From JAFGUF01 sp040883315 (GTDB taxonomy: Bacteria; Bacillota; Clostridia; Christensenellales; UMGS416): 34,059 nucleotides of DNA. The position numbers were made by a program, and so were the translations under genes. This document shows positions 8,162-15,950 of this stretch, piece after piece. The first letter of the stretch is position 1. The number at the start of each line of letters is the position of its first letter. The stretch is from positions 1 through 34,059 of the forward strand of contig JBFLKU010000001.1 in the NCBI GenBank assembly GCA_040883315.1, in the 5' to 3' direction. The notes beneath the pieces were generated by a model. That model saw only the letters and a program-made list of their open reading frames with translations. It had not been told where the DNA came from and made no database searches.

Positions 8162-8193
8162 TAATATTGAGGAAAAATAACTATTTCTAGTTT

Positions 8194-8568
8194 CTATCTT
8201 ACAATGCCGTATTGCCATGATGCAATGCCGCCAAAGTTATATGCATTTTTGTAGCCGAGTGAGTGAAGCATTCTTGTTGCAGAGGTGCTTCTTGCTCCGC
8301 TAGCACAATAAACCAGCAGAGTTTTTTCTTTGTCTTTCACTACTTTGTTTATGTTGGTTTGTATACTTCCCAAAGGAAGGTTTACTGCATTTTTTATATG
8401 CCCGGTAGCATATTCATACTTTTCTCTTACATCTAAAATAACTACATCATCATTCATCATTTCTTTTGCTTTTGATTGAGATATTTTGTTTCCGCCAATA
8501 TTTCCTATCATTTTAAACACTATAAAAACAACAATTCCGATGGCTATGTAAATCATAGGATCATTCAT
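8194..8568 (-). CDS. Membrane-anchored rhodanese-like protein
   Basis: This 124-residue protein has one N-terminal membrane helix (about 4-20) followed by a single rhodanese domain. VVILDVREKYEYATGHIKNA (42-61) is the first signature. The active-site loop YCASGARS (87-94) has the catalytic Cys88, and the domain ends in FGGIASW. Such proteins carry persulfide sulfur or act as phosphatase-like domains. The intact cysteine supports sulfur transfer at the membrane. There is a GAAAGGG ribosome binding site. It stands alone between two terminators, so it is probably monocistronic. A TGTGATA-T-TATCACA palindrome lies about 62 bases upstream. Confidence 0.88.
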   Translation of the reverse strand: MNDPMIYIAIGIVVFIVFKMIGNIGGNKISQSKAKEMMNDDVVILDVREKYEYATGHIKNAVNLPLGSIQTNINKVVKDKEKTLLVYCASGARSTSATRMLHSLGYKNAYNFGGIASWQYGIVR

Positions 8569-8629
8569 TTGTGTTTTCCCTTTCGTTTTTAATTTTGATA
8601 TTAATTTAACACATTCAATTGTTCGTTAC

Positions 8630-8644
8630 TGTGATATTATCACA
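8630..8644. promoter_or_regulatory. 15-bp palindrome upstream of the rhodanese gene
   Basis: TGTGATATTATCACA is a perfect inverted repeat with 7-base arms. It resembles CRP/FNR-type half-sites (TGTGA/TCACA), but the spacer is five bases and not six. It lies upstream of the rhodanese start and beside the PASTA gene terminator. A regulatory role is inferred only. Confidence 0.3.
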
Positions 8645-8647
8645 AAA

Positions 8648-8680
8648 TAAAAAAATCACCTCAGAAAGGCGATTTTTTAA
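8648..8680 (-). terminator. Intrinsic terminator of the PASTA protein gene
   Basis: On the minus strand an AATCGCC/GGTGATT stem (one G-U pair) with a seven-base loop is framed by an A-tract and followed by a run of seven T. It lies 20 bases after the stop codon at 8700. Confidence 0.8.
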
Positions 8681-8699
8681 TATGTTTAGTTCTTTATAT

Positions 8700-10538
8700 T
8701 TATTCCTGAATATATATGTACAAAATTATCTCGGCACCATACGCCACCGTGCTGTATGCCGCCACAGACTGGTCATATACCACGTTCCCTGTTGGTGCTG
8801 TTTCACCCAGCTGAAATATAATTTTCAAATTGTTGTATTCCGGCATAGCTTTCACTTGGTTCACCGTCATTCCGGTAAAGTCCGGAACCTCCAAGGTTAC
8901 ATTAACAGGATTGTATTTTAGTGTAATGATTGTTCCTACTTCCACTTCTGCTCCTGCTGCTATGCTTTGCCACCATATCTCACCCGGCAGCCTTGATGCA
9001 TCACTTGCCTCCACAAACAGTAGAACAAGTCCTAGGCTTTCTGCCATGTCTTCTGCTTTTTTTCTGGTGACAGCCAAGTCATATCCTGCCCCAGGCACTG
9101 CTACGAAATCCGGCACAAACACAACGTTTCCAGTAGATACCACAATCTTTATAATTGTATCTCTGTATATATATTGGTTCTTTATATTCTGCGATAGTAT
9201 CGTTCCGGCAAGTGCACTATTTTGTGTGTATGTCACCTTCAGCTCCAGCCTTGCGCCATATTCATTTACGCTTTCCACCCATTCTTCGATGATAAATTTC
9301 TGCTGTCCTTCATAGTTGCTGATAGCTATTTTAGGTCCCAGCGAATATGTCAGCTCCAGCTTTGTATCATCTGTAATCTGTTCGCCTTCTGCCACGCTTT
9401 GGTATATCATCCTTCCCGCATCAGAAGATGAGTATCTCTCCTTCACTTTCACAGGCACGCCCAGCTGTGCTGCCAGCGACATTGCGTCGCCTTTTTCCAG
9501 TTGCTTAAATGACGGCATGATCAGCATCTCGCCCTGAGACACTACCAAAGTCAATAAATCTCCTGGATGCGCAATGCTGTCTACGCTTAGACTTTGTGAA
9601 ATAATAGTGTTCTCCGCCACGTACTCATTGTATTGGCGATTCACAGTGACAACCAGCCCATTCTCCTGTGCAAATAGCATAGATGCTGCTAAGCCAAGCG
9701 TTTGGAAATCCGGTATTTTTATCTCTTTGAGTGCCTGTGTCTCCGATGCACTTCCTCTTGATATAATTATATATATTGGTGTGTCACGCTTTACTTTGTC
9801 AATAACTGTATCATCATTTATTTGAAATGATATTACTTTTCCCTTTTCTATAGTGTCGCTGGTCTGAACGCTTATTCTCACCTTGCTCATCAGGTTCTCG
9901 CTTGCCCATCGGTCTATCTCGTCCTTTGACATGTTCATAATGTCAGGAAGATAATATTCTACACTCATATCCGGGCCTGCGGATACATATACCTTTACAA
10001 ACTGGTTCTTCTTTACTTTTTCTCCTGCAGGAACAAGCTGAGAAATTATTTTGCCTTCCTCAACAAAGTCGTCAAATTTCTCCTCGACTTGTGCATTTAT
10101 CTTGTTTTCACTTGCCCATAGCAGAAAATCGTTCTTTTCCCATTCTGTAAAATCCAATACTTTAACATTGCCGGTAAATGATATCAGCATTATTATGCAT
10201 AATATCAAAAGTGCACTAAGCAATGAAACCACAATTATTCGCTGGTTTCTGCCGCCGCCTCCCCCTGATGATGCATTTCCTTTAGCATATTGGGAATATT
10301 TATTGGGCGAGTAAAACGCATTTCTCTCCTCATATGTCATGTTTTCATCAGGCGCAGCCACCTGCCTTGTGGGGTTGTCTCTGGTTGCCTGACCCTTTGG
10401 AGCCAATGTTCTCCTTTTTGTTTTTTGCTCACTGCTTTGCGAAGCCACCTTCTCTATTTGTGATGGTTCCTCCAAAAACATATCTTCTTCTTCGTCCCTA
10501 TTCTTCTTATATGAGTTCAAAAAATCATTATCATTCAT
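8700..10538 (-). CDS. Kinase-less multi-PASTA membrane protein
   Basis: This 612-residue protein has an acidic and basic cytoplasmic N-terminus (1-95) ending in a GGGGG linker. One membrane helix follows (about 100-122), then an extracellular region of about seven PASTA-like repeats, beginning near residues 127, 197, 272, 339, 405, 471 and 546. The repeats show the usual pattern: a PDF or PSF start, an amphipathic helix, G..I.SQ....G and a closing strand (VKVYVSAGP, LTLVVSQGE, IKIVVSTGN). PASTA domains bind muropeptides and uncrosslinked peptidoglycan in PknB/Stk1 kinases and PBP2x. Here there is no kinase or transpeptidase domain, so it is probably a cell-wall-binding structural or sensory protein. 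The N-terminal tail could be phosphorylated by a kinase encoded elsewhere. It has its own RBS (GGAG) and terminator. Confidence 0.85.
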   Translation of the reverse strand: MNDNDFLNSYKKNRDEEEDMFLEEPSQIEKVASQSSEQKTKRRTLAPKGQATRDNPTRQVAAPDENMTYEERNAFYSPNKYSQYAKGNASSGGGGGRNQRIIVVSLLSALLILCIIMLISFTGNVKVLDFTEWEKNDFLLWASENKINAQVEEKFDDFVEEGKIISQLVPAGEKVKKNQFVKVYVSAGPDMSVEYYLPDIMNMSKDEIDRWASENLMSKVRISVQTSDTIEKGKVISFQINDDTVIDKVKRDTPIYIIISRGSASETQALKEIKIPDFQTLGLAASMLFAQENGLVVTVNRQYNEYVAENTIISQSLSVDSIAHPGDLLTLVVSQGEMLIMPSFKQLEKGDAMSLAAQLGVPVKVKERYSSSDAGRMIYQSVAEGEQITDDTKLELTYSLGPKIAISNYEGQQKFIIEEWVESVNEYGARLELKVTYTQNSALAGTILSQNIKNQYIYRDTIIKIVVSTGNVVFVPDFVAVPGAGYDLAVTRKKAEDMAESLGLVLLFVEASDASRLPGEIWWQSIAAGAEVEVGTIITLKYNPVNVTLEVPDFTGMTVNQVKAMPEYNNLKIIFQLGETAPTGNVVYDQSVAAYSTVAYGAEIILYIYIQE

Positions 10539-10617
10539 AATACTGCTCCATGTATAAATTCATTCTCTATCTTTGTTGTTATTATATCTTATCTTCTATT
10601 GATATTCCACTTTTTTA

Positions 10618-12345
10618 TCAGCATTGTATATCACGTTTTTTCAAAATTATGTTGCCTAAAACTACAAATATTATTGACAATCCCAGCAAAATGCTTACTC
10701 CCTTGAGTAAGGTCGTATTTATTTCATAGTAATCCCATAAAACTGATTCTATTGCAAAGTAAGGCAATGGTGTGTACGAAATCCAGTTGAATTTTTCATC
10801 ATACCCCACAAACTCCATAAATATTATTGATGCTATATATAAAACAAACGGAATCGATACTGAAGCCGATGTGTTTTTTGTGGCAATAGACATGAAATAT
10901 GCAAATGCCGCAAAAAATATTATCGGCAATGTGAACAAAAAGTTCTTTGGTATCATATATGCAAAAAAGCTAACACCTTTGCTTCCAGATGACATTGTGT
11001 AGTTCGGATAGCCAAAATCTTTAAATCCAAATACAAATCCATTAGATATCATATTTATAAAAACACAGGAAAAATAAACAATATACATTAATGCAATTAG
11101 TCCGAAAAATCTAGATAAAATTATTTTCACCCTGTTTTTAGGTCTGATAAACAGCAGCCTTGCAGTGCCATTTTTAAACTCAGCAGATGCCAAACTTCCG
11201 CCTATAATAATTACAAAGAATATCAATAACACATTAAAACTAAGAAAATTCTCAACCCGCTGTCTCGATCCTTCATATACATATCTCATATCTGGCTTAC
11301 CAGATGCCAGTGAATTTTCAGATACCATCAGCCTTTCAGTATTATTTTCTACACTTTCATCATATTCATCTATATAGTCCTTATATGTCTTTCCATTGCT
11401 CTCACCGAATGATTCATAATATTCTTTTTCTGTCATAGGGTCTTCTAAGTCTACAAAAAAGTATTGTGCTCTCTTCTTGCTATTTAAAGCATAGTCTCTC
11501 CAGTCTGAACTGTCTATTAATATATAATTTTCTTTTCTGTATTCAAGTATAGGAATATCAATCTCTTCAGTTTTTCGAATCGCTATTCGCATTTCTTCTA
11601 TTTTATCGCTGAAAAGTGTTTCCATACTTGGACTTCCCACAATCGACTGCTCAAGTCTTTCTATTTCATCAATTAAATCTTTAATATGCTTTTCTTCATT
11701 TTCAATCAAATAGTCAAGATATCCCATATAGTCATTTTGAAAAATTATATTATCAAGTTTTTCACTTTCACTTTTATATTGCGCTATCAGGACTTTTCTT
11801 TCTTCTTCTGACAAACTATAGTATTCATCGTTTATTTCTGTTTCGTCATAGCTGCCTATGTTCAAAATTTTGAGTGCTTCTATCATATCTTCCGGTTCTA
11901 TATTCAGATGACTGATTATAAATATTTCTTCATATATATTTATTACCTCAGCTACAGCTGAAACACGAAAGTCGTCATCGTTTTCCACTATTTTTGAGGA
12001 TTCAAAATAATAATCTAGAATTTCGTCTTCATAGTCTATCATTAAATCATCAATATCACTGCTTGCACTTTTTTCTAAAAATTCTAGGTGGCTTTTTGTT
12101 CTTCTAATTTCGTAATAGAATGGATTGCTTGATGCAATATCTATTCCATTGATCGTCAATGAATCAATATAATAATAGTATTCGTTTTGTAATTGCTGTT
12201 CTTTTGTCTCAATTGCTTTTACCAAAACAGGAAGAGATGCACAGAACAAAACAAAAAGTCCAGTAAATACTATTAGTCCTTTTGATTTAAGCATCTTCTT
12301 TATTTCAGTTTTTATTTGTTTTAAATAATCCCTAAGTGTTTTCAA
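10618..12345 (-). CDS. ABC-2 permease with large external domain (second paralogue)
   Basis: This 575-residue permease has one membrane helix (about 24-43), then some 320 residues of acidic, helical, partly coiled-coil external sequence. Five or so further membrane helices follow from about 370 to the end. The cytoplasmic loop SAEFKNGTARLLFIRPKNRVKI is the typical ABC-2 coupling segment, and the protein ends in ILKKRDIQC. It is clearly paralogous to the permease at 12409-14148 (same start MK--(K/R)(E/D)Y, same loop, same ILKKRDI ending). The two probably form a heterodimeric channel with the ATPase at 14161. The family includes lantibiotic/bacitracin-type exporters and lipid exporters. The large ecto-domains suggest a cell-envelope substrate or antimicrobial-peptide defence, but no substrate is proven. 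Confidence 0.85.
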   Translation of the reverse strand: MKTLRDYLKQIKTEIKKMLKSKGLIVFTGLFVLFCASLPVLVKAIETKEQQLQNEYYYYIDSLTINGIDIASSNPFYYEIRRTKSHLEFLEKSASSDIDDLMIDYEDEILDYYFESSKIVENDDDFRVSAVAEVINIYEEIFIISHLNIEPEDMIEALKILNIGSYDETEINDEYYSLSEEERKVLIAQYKSESEKLDNIIFQNDYMGYLDYLIENEEKHIKDLIDEIERLEQSIVGSPSMETLFSDKIEEMRIAIRKTEEIDIPILEYRKENYILIDSSDWRDYALNSKKRAQYFFVDLEDPMTEKEYYESFGESNGKTYKDYIDEYDESVENNTERLMVSENSLASGKPDMRYVYEGSRQRVENFLSFNVLLIFFVIIIGGSLASAEFKNGTARLLFIRPKNRVKIILSRFFGLIALMYIVYFSCVFINMISNGFVFGFKDFGYPNYTMSSGSKGVSFFAYMIPKNFLFTLPIIFFAAFAYFMSIATKNTSASVSIPFVLYIASIIFMEFVGYDEKFNWISYTPLPYFAIESVLWDYYEINTTLLKGVSILLGLSIIFVVLGNIILKKRDIQC

Positions 12346-12371
12346 ATCCCCTATCCTCTTTCAGCAAATTG

Positions 12372-12400
12372 TATTGAGCAGCACTTTGTGCTGCTCAATA
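12372..12400 (-). other. Intercistronic hairpin between the two permease genes
   Basis: A perfect 13-bp stem (12372-12384 with 12388-12400) closes a three-base loop in the 63-base gap between the paralogous permeases. In the direction of transcription it is not followed by a T-run, so it is more likely an RNA stabiliser, processing site or partial attenuator than a full terminator. Confidence 0.6.
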
Positions 12401-12408
12401 TTTATTAT

Positions 12409-14148
12409 TTAGTTTGTTATGTCTCTCTTTTTAAGGATAATTATGCTCAAAACTACTGCAACTACTGATATTACAAGCAGCATAGCTATTCCCAGTGGTA
12501 CTATTGGCTCTACGCCAGTTGGGTTATAATAGCTATTTGTGAGTATCTGAGGCATGTTCACATACGGCAGCGGTGTATAAACTATCCAGCTATATTTTTC
12601 ACTGTATCCAATTATCTGCATCAATATTAATGAAGCTGCAAAAGATACAAGCGGAATAGAAACAGATAATGCTGTATTTCTTGTGACTATCGATAGGAAA
12701 TATGCTGTGCTTGCACCGAATATAACCACTACGAAGCATGCTAGAAGCTTTGGCATAATATATGCGAAGAATCCGATACCGCCAATTCCTGATGATATAG
12801 TGTAGTTAGGATATCCAAGGTCTTTGAACCCAAATAATACTCCGTTTGTAAATAAGTTTAATATTACACTGGAAGCATATAAACCTAAGCATATCAAAAT
12901 CAATGCAAAGAACTTGGACAATGCTATTTTCGCTCTGCTTCTAGGTCTGATAAGTAGCAGTCTTATAGTGCCGCTTTGGAATTCTTTTGCCATCAGTCCG
13001 CCTGCAAATATTGCGGCAAATACTGAAATAAGCAAAGAATACCACATGAAATTCGAAACTTTTTGTCTTGTCCCATCCTCTACATACTGCATGTCCGGCT
13101 TTCCTGTCTCCATAGATTTTTCAGCTACCTGCAGTCTATTTGTTGCATCATCAATAACTTTTTGAACACCTTTTTTATATTTCTCGTATGTTCCATACTG
13201 CCATTTCAGGTATTCATCTTTTTCGAATTCTTCCTGTGTTTTTAGCTGTCCGTTATACTGAATATCATACAATGCACCCTCTTTAGCATTTAGTGCAGAG
13301 TCTCTCCAGTCGTTTGCACCCGGAACAATATCATTTGCTATTCTGTACTCCAAAATAGGAATTCTTATCTCTTGAGTGTTCTTTATTGATTCTCTCATGG
13401 ATTCTATTTGCTCGTTAAAAATAGATTCGTTGCTGGGATCTTCAACTATCTTTTTTTCCAGCTCTTCTATTTGATTCTCCATGTTCTCTATTTCATTTTC
13501 TGCTTGATTCATCATATAGTCAAAGTATGCCTGATGGTCACCATACTTTATTATTTTGTCGCTGAGAGCCAATGAAGCTTTTGCAGTTTCCAGCTTTTCC
13601 TTTCGCTCCTCATCGGATAAATCATAGTACTCTTTTTTTAGTGATGAAGGATCTCTATAATAAGTATTTGATTTTTCCAAAATTTCCTGCATATCATCAG
13701 CCGACACATCAATATGTTCAAGTATGAAAATCTGTATATAGTCTTCTCTTCTATTCCATACAACATTTGACCTGTAATCCTGATAGTCAGTTATTTCATT
13801 TGCAAGGCTTACATAGTCCTTTAGCATTATATCTACCAGCTCTAGTGCTAGATCGTCATTGCTGGATGTCGCATTATCCTGCAGTCTTTCCTTGGTCTCT
13901 TTAAATTGATATACATCCCAGTAGAAAATACTGTCTGTATCAATAGTCACTCCATCTACCTCAAGACCGTCTTCCATGTAGCTTGGTCCGTAGTAATATC
14001 TTGGTTTAAAAACATCCATTTTGGATAAAATCGGCACTGCAATGCTTACAAGCAGAAGCAGCCCTATAAAAACAATCATCAGCTTGGAGTATAGTATTTT
14101 TCTTATCTCCAGCATTGTTTGGCTAAAATATTCTTTAATGTTTTTCAT
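12409..14148 (-). CDS. ABC-2 permease with large external domain (first paralogue)
   Basis: This 579-residue protein has the same plan as the following gene. One helix (about 22-43) leads into a long helical external domain (about 45-370) with a coiled-coil-like Glu/Lys-rich stretch (ENEIENMENQIEELEKKI). The ABC-2 core follows, with the loop AKEFQSGTIRLLLIRPRSRA and the end ILKKRDITN. An ATG at 14154 is also possible, but AGGAG lies only three bases from it and nine from the ATG at 14148. The 14148 start also lines up with the paralogue. It follows the ATPase gene directly, so translation is probably coupled. It is expected to pair with the second permease. Confidence 0.85.
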   Translation of the reverse strand: MKNIKEYFSQTMLEIRKILYSKLMIVFIGLLLLVSIAVPILSKMDVFKPRYYYGPSYMEDGLEVDGVTIDTDSIFYWDVYQFKETKERLQDNATSSNDDLALELVDIMLKDYVSLANEITDYQDYRSNVVWNRREDYIQIFILEHIDVSADDMQEILEKSNTYYRDPSSLKKEYYDLSDEERKEKLETAKASLALSDKIIKYGDHQAYFDYMMNQAENEIENMENQIEELEKKIVEDPSNESIFNEQIESMRESIKNTQEIRIPILEYRIANDIVPGANDWRDSALNAKEGALYDIQYNGQLKTQEEFEKDEYLKWQYGTYEKYKKGVQKVIDDATNRLQVAEKSMETGKPDMQYVEDGTRQKVSNFMWYSLLISVFAAIFAGGLMAKEFQSGTIRLLLIRPRSRAKIALSKFFALILICLGLYASSVILNLFTNGVLFGFKDLGYPNYTISSGIGGIGFFAYIMPKLLACFVVVIFGASTAYFLSIVTRNTALSVSIPLVSFAASLILMQIIGYSEKYSWIVYTPLPYVNMPQILTNSYYNPTGVEPIVPLGIAMLLVISVVAVVLSIIILKKRDITN

Positions 14149-14160
14149 ATTCATGCTCTC

Positions 14161-15087
14161 CTATTTTATTTGTCCTTTCGTACCTGTAGTCATGGAAATA
14201 AAGTCATCCTCCAGGCTTCGCTGTCTTTGGTTGATAGCATAAATATCTACATCATTTTCCATTATCTTTTTAATGAGAGCAGGAATCATTCCTCTTTTCA
14301 TTACAATTGTAGTTTCATTTTTGGTTATATCACAGTTAGTCTTCATTTCCTTGAATAGCTTATGCACTTTTTCGTTATCCGATGTGATAAATGCATATTT
14401 ATATATTTCTTCTAAATGATTATCCTCTGTAGTAGAACCAATCCTTTTTTCCCCTATCAGCTTGCCTTCGTCTATTACATATATTCTGTCGCACATCAGC
14501 TCCATCTCTGAAAGCAGATGGCTGGAAACCAGCACTCCGGTTCCCGCTTCTTTTGCCAAGTATTTCAGCAAATCACGCATTTCCTTTATTCCAATTGGGT
14601 CTAGTCCGTTTGTAGGCTCGTCCAATATTAAAAGCCTAGGCTGGTGCAAAAGTGCCTGTGCCAGACCAACACGCTGCCTCATACCCAATGAATAGGTTTT
14701 CACCTTATCATCTATTCTATCGTTCATCTTCACCAGATTTGCAACATCGGCAATATGCTTTTTAGAAATATCATCATGCATAGCTGCAAAATATTCTAAA
14801 TTCTGTCTGCCTGTCATTTTCTTGTACAAATCCGGATTTTCAACTATTCCGCCTACGTTTTTCATGGCATCTTCAAAATTCTTTTCTACGTCTCTTCCGC
14901 AGATAGAAATATTCCCATTAGTTATCTTGAATAAACCAAGAATCATTTTTATAGTGGTAGTTTTGCCTGCACCATTTGGCCCTAAAAAGCCAACAATTTC
15001 CCCAGAGTTTACAGTCATATTTAGGCTGTCAACTATAGTCCTCTTTTTCATAACCTTCGTTAAGTTTTCAATTTTGAGTAGCTCCAT
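14161..15087 (-). CDS. ABC transporter ATP-binding protein
   Basis: This 308-residue ATPase has Walker A GPNGAGKT (36-43), signature YSLGMRQRVG (132-141) and Walker B LLILDEP (152-158), with an SSHLL H-loop further on. The arrangement and the roughly 85-residue C-terminal extension fit the BcrA/CcmA-like class that drives ABC-2 permeases. It is the first gene of a three-gene minus-strand operon with the two paralogous permeases. A GAAAGGA ribosome binding site and a good promoter (15238-15210) lie upstream. Bacitracin-type peptide export is one possibility, but similarity at this level does not fix a substrate. Confidence 0.92.
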   Translation of the reverse strand: MELLKIENLTKVMKKRTIVDSLNMTVNSGEIVGFLGPNGAGKTTTIKMILGLFKITNGNISICGRDVEKNFEDAMKNVGGIVENPDLYKKMTGRQNLEYFAAMHDDISKKHIADVANLVKMNDRIDDKVKTYSLGMRQRVGLAQALLHQPRLLILDEPTNGLDPIGIKEMRDLLKYLAKEAGTGVLVSSHLLSEMELMCDRIYVIDEGKLIGEKRIGSTTEDNHLEEIYKYAFITSDNEKVHKLFKEMKTNCDITKNETTIVMKRGMIPALIKKIMENDVDIYAINQRQRSLEDDFISMTTGTKGQIK

Positions 15088-15159
15088 CAGCTGTTCCTTT
15101 CGCTGCTAAATTTACAAAAAAAATTTCGATCTTTTTTATAAAAAGCATAATAAGATTTT

Positions 15160-15182
15160 AATGAGATATACAATTTCTCATT
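15160..15182. promoter_or_regulatory. Inverted repeat in the leader of the ABC exporter operon
   Basis: AATGAGA (15160-15166) and TCTCATT (15176-15182) form 7-base arms around a 9-base spacer. They lie between the promoter and the ATPase start. This is a candidate operator or short leader hairpin. Confidence 0.35.
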
Positions 15183-15209
15183 TATATGAACAATGTGTTA
15201 ACAACATAT

Positions 15210-15238
15210 ATCTTACGATAATATTACAAATATGTCAA
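15210..15238 (-). promoter_or_regulatory. Promoter of the three-gene ABC exporter operon
   Basis: On the minus strand a perfect TTGACA (15238-15233), a 17-base spacer and TAAGAT (15215-15210) lie about 120 bases before the ATPase start. This leaves a leader of around 115 bases with room for regulation. Confidence 0.6.
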
Positions 15239-15308
15239 TTGTTTTATAATTTACTCACTATGTAATTTATGGTATATATATCTATTTAATGTATTTAAAT
15301 CAGCTTAT

Positions 15309-15716
15309 TCATTTTTGTGTGCTAAATACAGCCTTTTTTAGTATGAATATAAACCAAATTATTGCACCCGCAAGCATAGTGTGGAATGTGCCTGCTATGT
15401 GAGAAAGCATAGTTCCTTCAATTTCTAATACCTGAAGTATGCCCCTCGCAGCAATCGTTCCTAAAAGTCCAATAAGCGATACATTATATAGCCAAAACCA
15501 CGCTGTTAAACCTTTTGATTTACTTAAATCAAATACTTTATACAGAATCATTACAATGAGAAAAAACAAAGTGCCCAGTACAAATGAATGTACGTGTGTG
15601 TTTGAAAGAATAGTTTTCCCGGCAAATTCATGAAACTTAGTAAATTCACGATAAAATACGCCTGCCGCTAGCCCTAGCAAAGCGTAAAACCAAACTGCTC
15701 TAAATATTTTTTTCAT
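15309..15716 (-). CDS. DUF2871 membrane protein
   Basis: This 135-residue protein has four membrane helices. YALLGLAAGVFYREFTKFHEF (11-31) and THVHSFVLG (40-48) match the DUF2871 family of small Firmicutes and Actinobacteria membrane proteins. Histidines H41, H43, H106 and H112 lie near helix ends, which would allow metal or haem binding, but no function is established for the family. TAGGGAG precedes the ATG. The gene seems monocistronic, and no clear hairpin terminator is visible in the AT-rich 15240-15308 stretch downstream. Confidence 0.8.
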   Translation of the reverse strand: MKKIFRAVWFYALLGLAAGVFYREFTKFHEFAGKTILSNTHVHSFVLGTLFFLIVMILYKVFDLSKSKGLTAWFWLYNVSLIGLLGTIAARGILQVLEIEGTMLSHIAGTFHTMLAGAIIWFIFILKKAVFSTQK

Positions 15717-15914
15717 AATTAACTCCCTATCAATTAATTTTAAATTTATATTTTATATTATATATATAGTAACACATAGTTTTGCAAATTTATAAATAAA
15801 TTCACCTAACAGCATTTAGACGATACAATCTATAATTTAGTTTCACTTTTTTTGTTTATTTTTAAAATAATTTTTGAATATCGCAATAAAAATGATATAA
15901 ATACATCTGATAAT

Positions 15915-15938
15915 GAAAAAGCCAGCTTTCGCCGGCTC
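15915..15938 (-). terminator. Intrinsic terminator of the hydroxyacid dehydrogenase
   Basis: On the minus strand AGCCGGC and GCTGGCT form a 7-bp stem (one G-U) closed by a stable GAAA tetraloop and followed by TTTTTC. It lies 13 bases after the stop codon. Confidence 0.85.
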
Positions 15939-15950
15939 ATTCGTTTTTGT

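Noticed and set aside
12372..12400. Intercistronic hairpin as a full terminator
   Set aside because: On the transcribed strand it is followed by CAATTTGC and not by a T-run.
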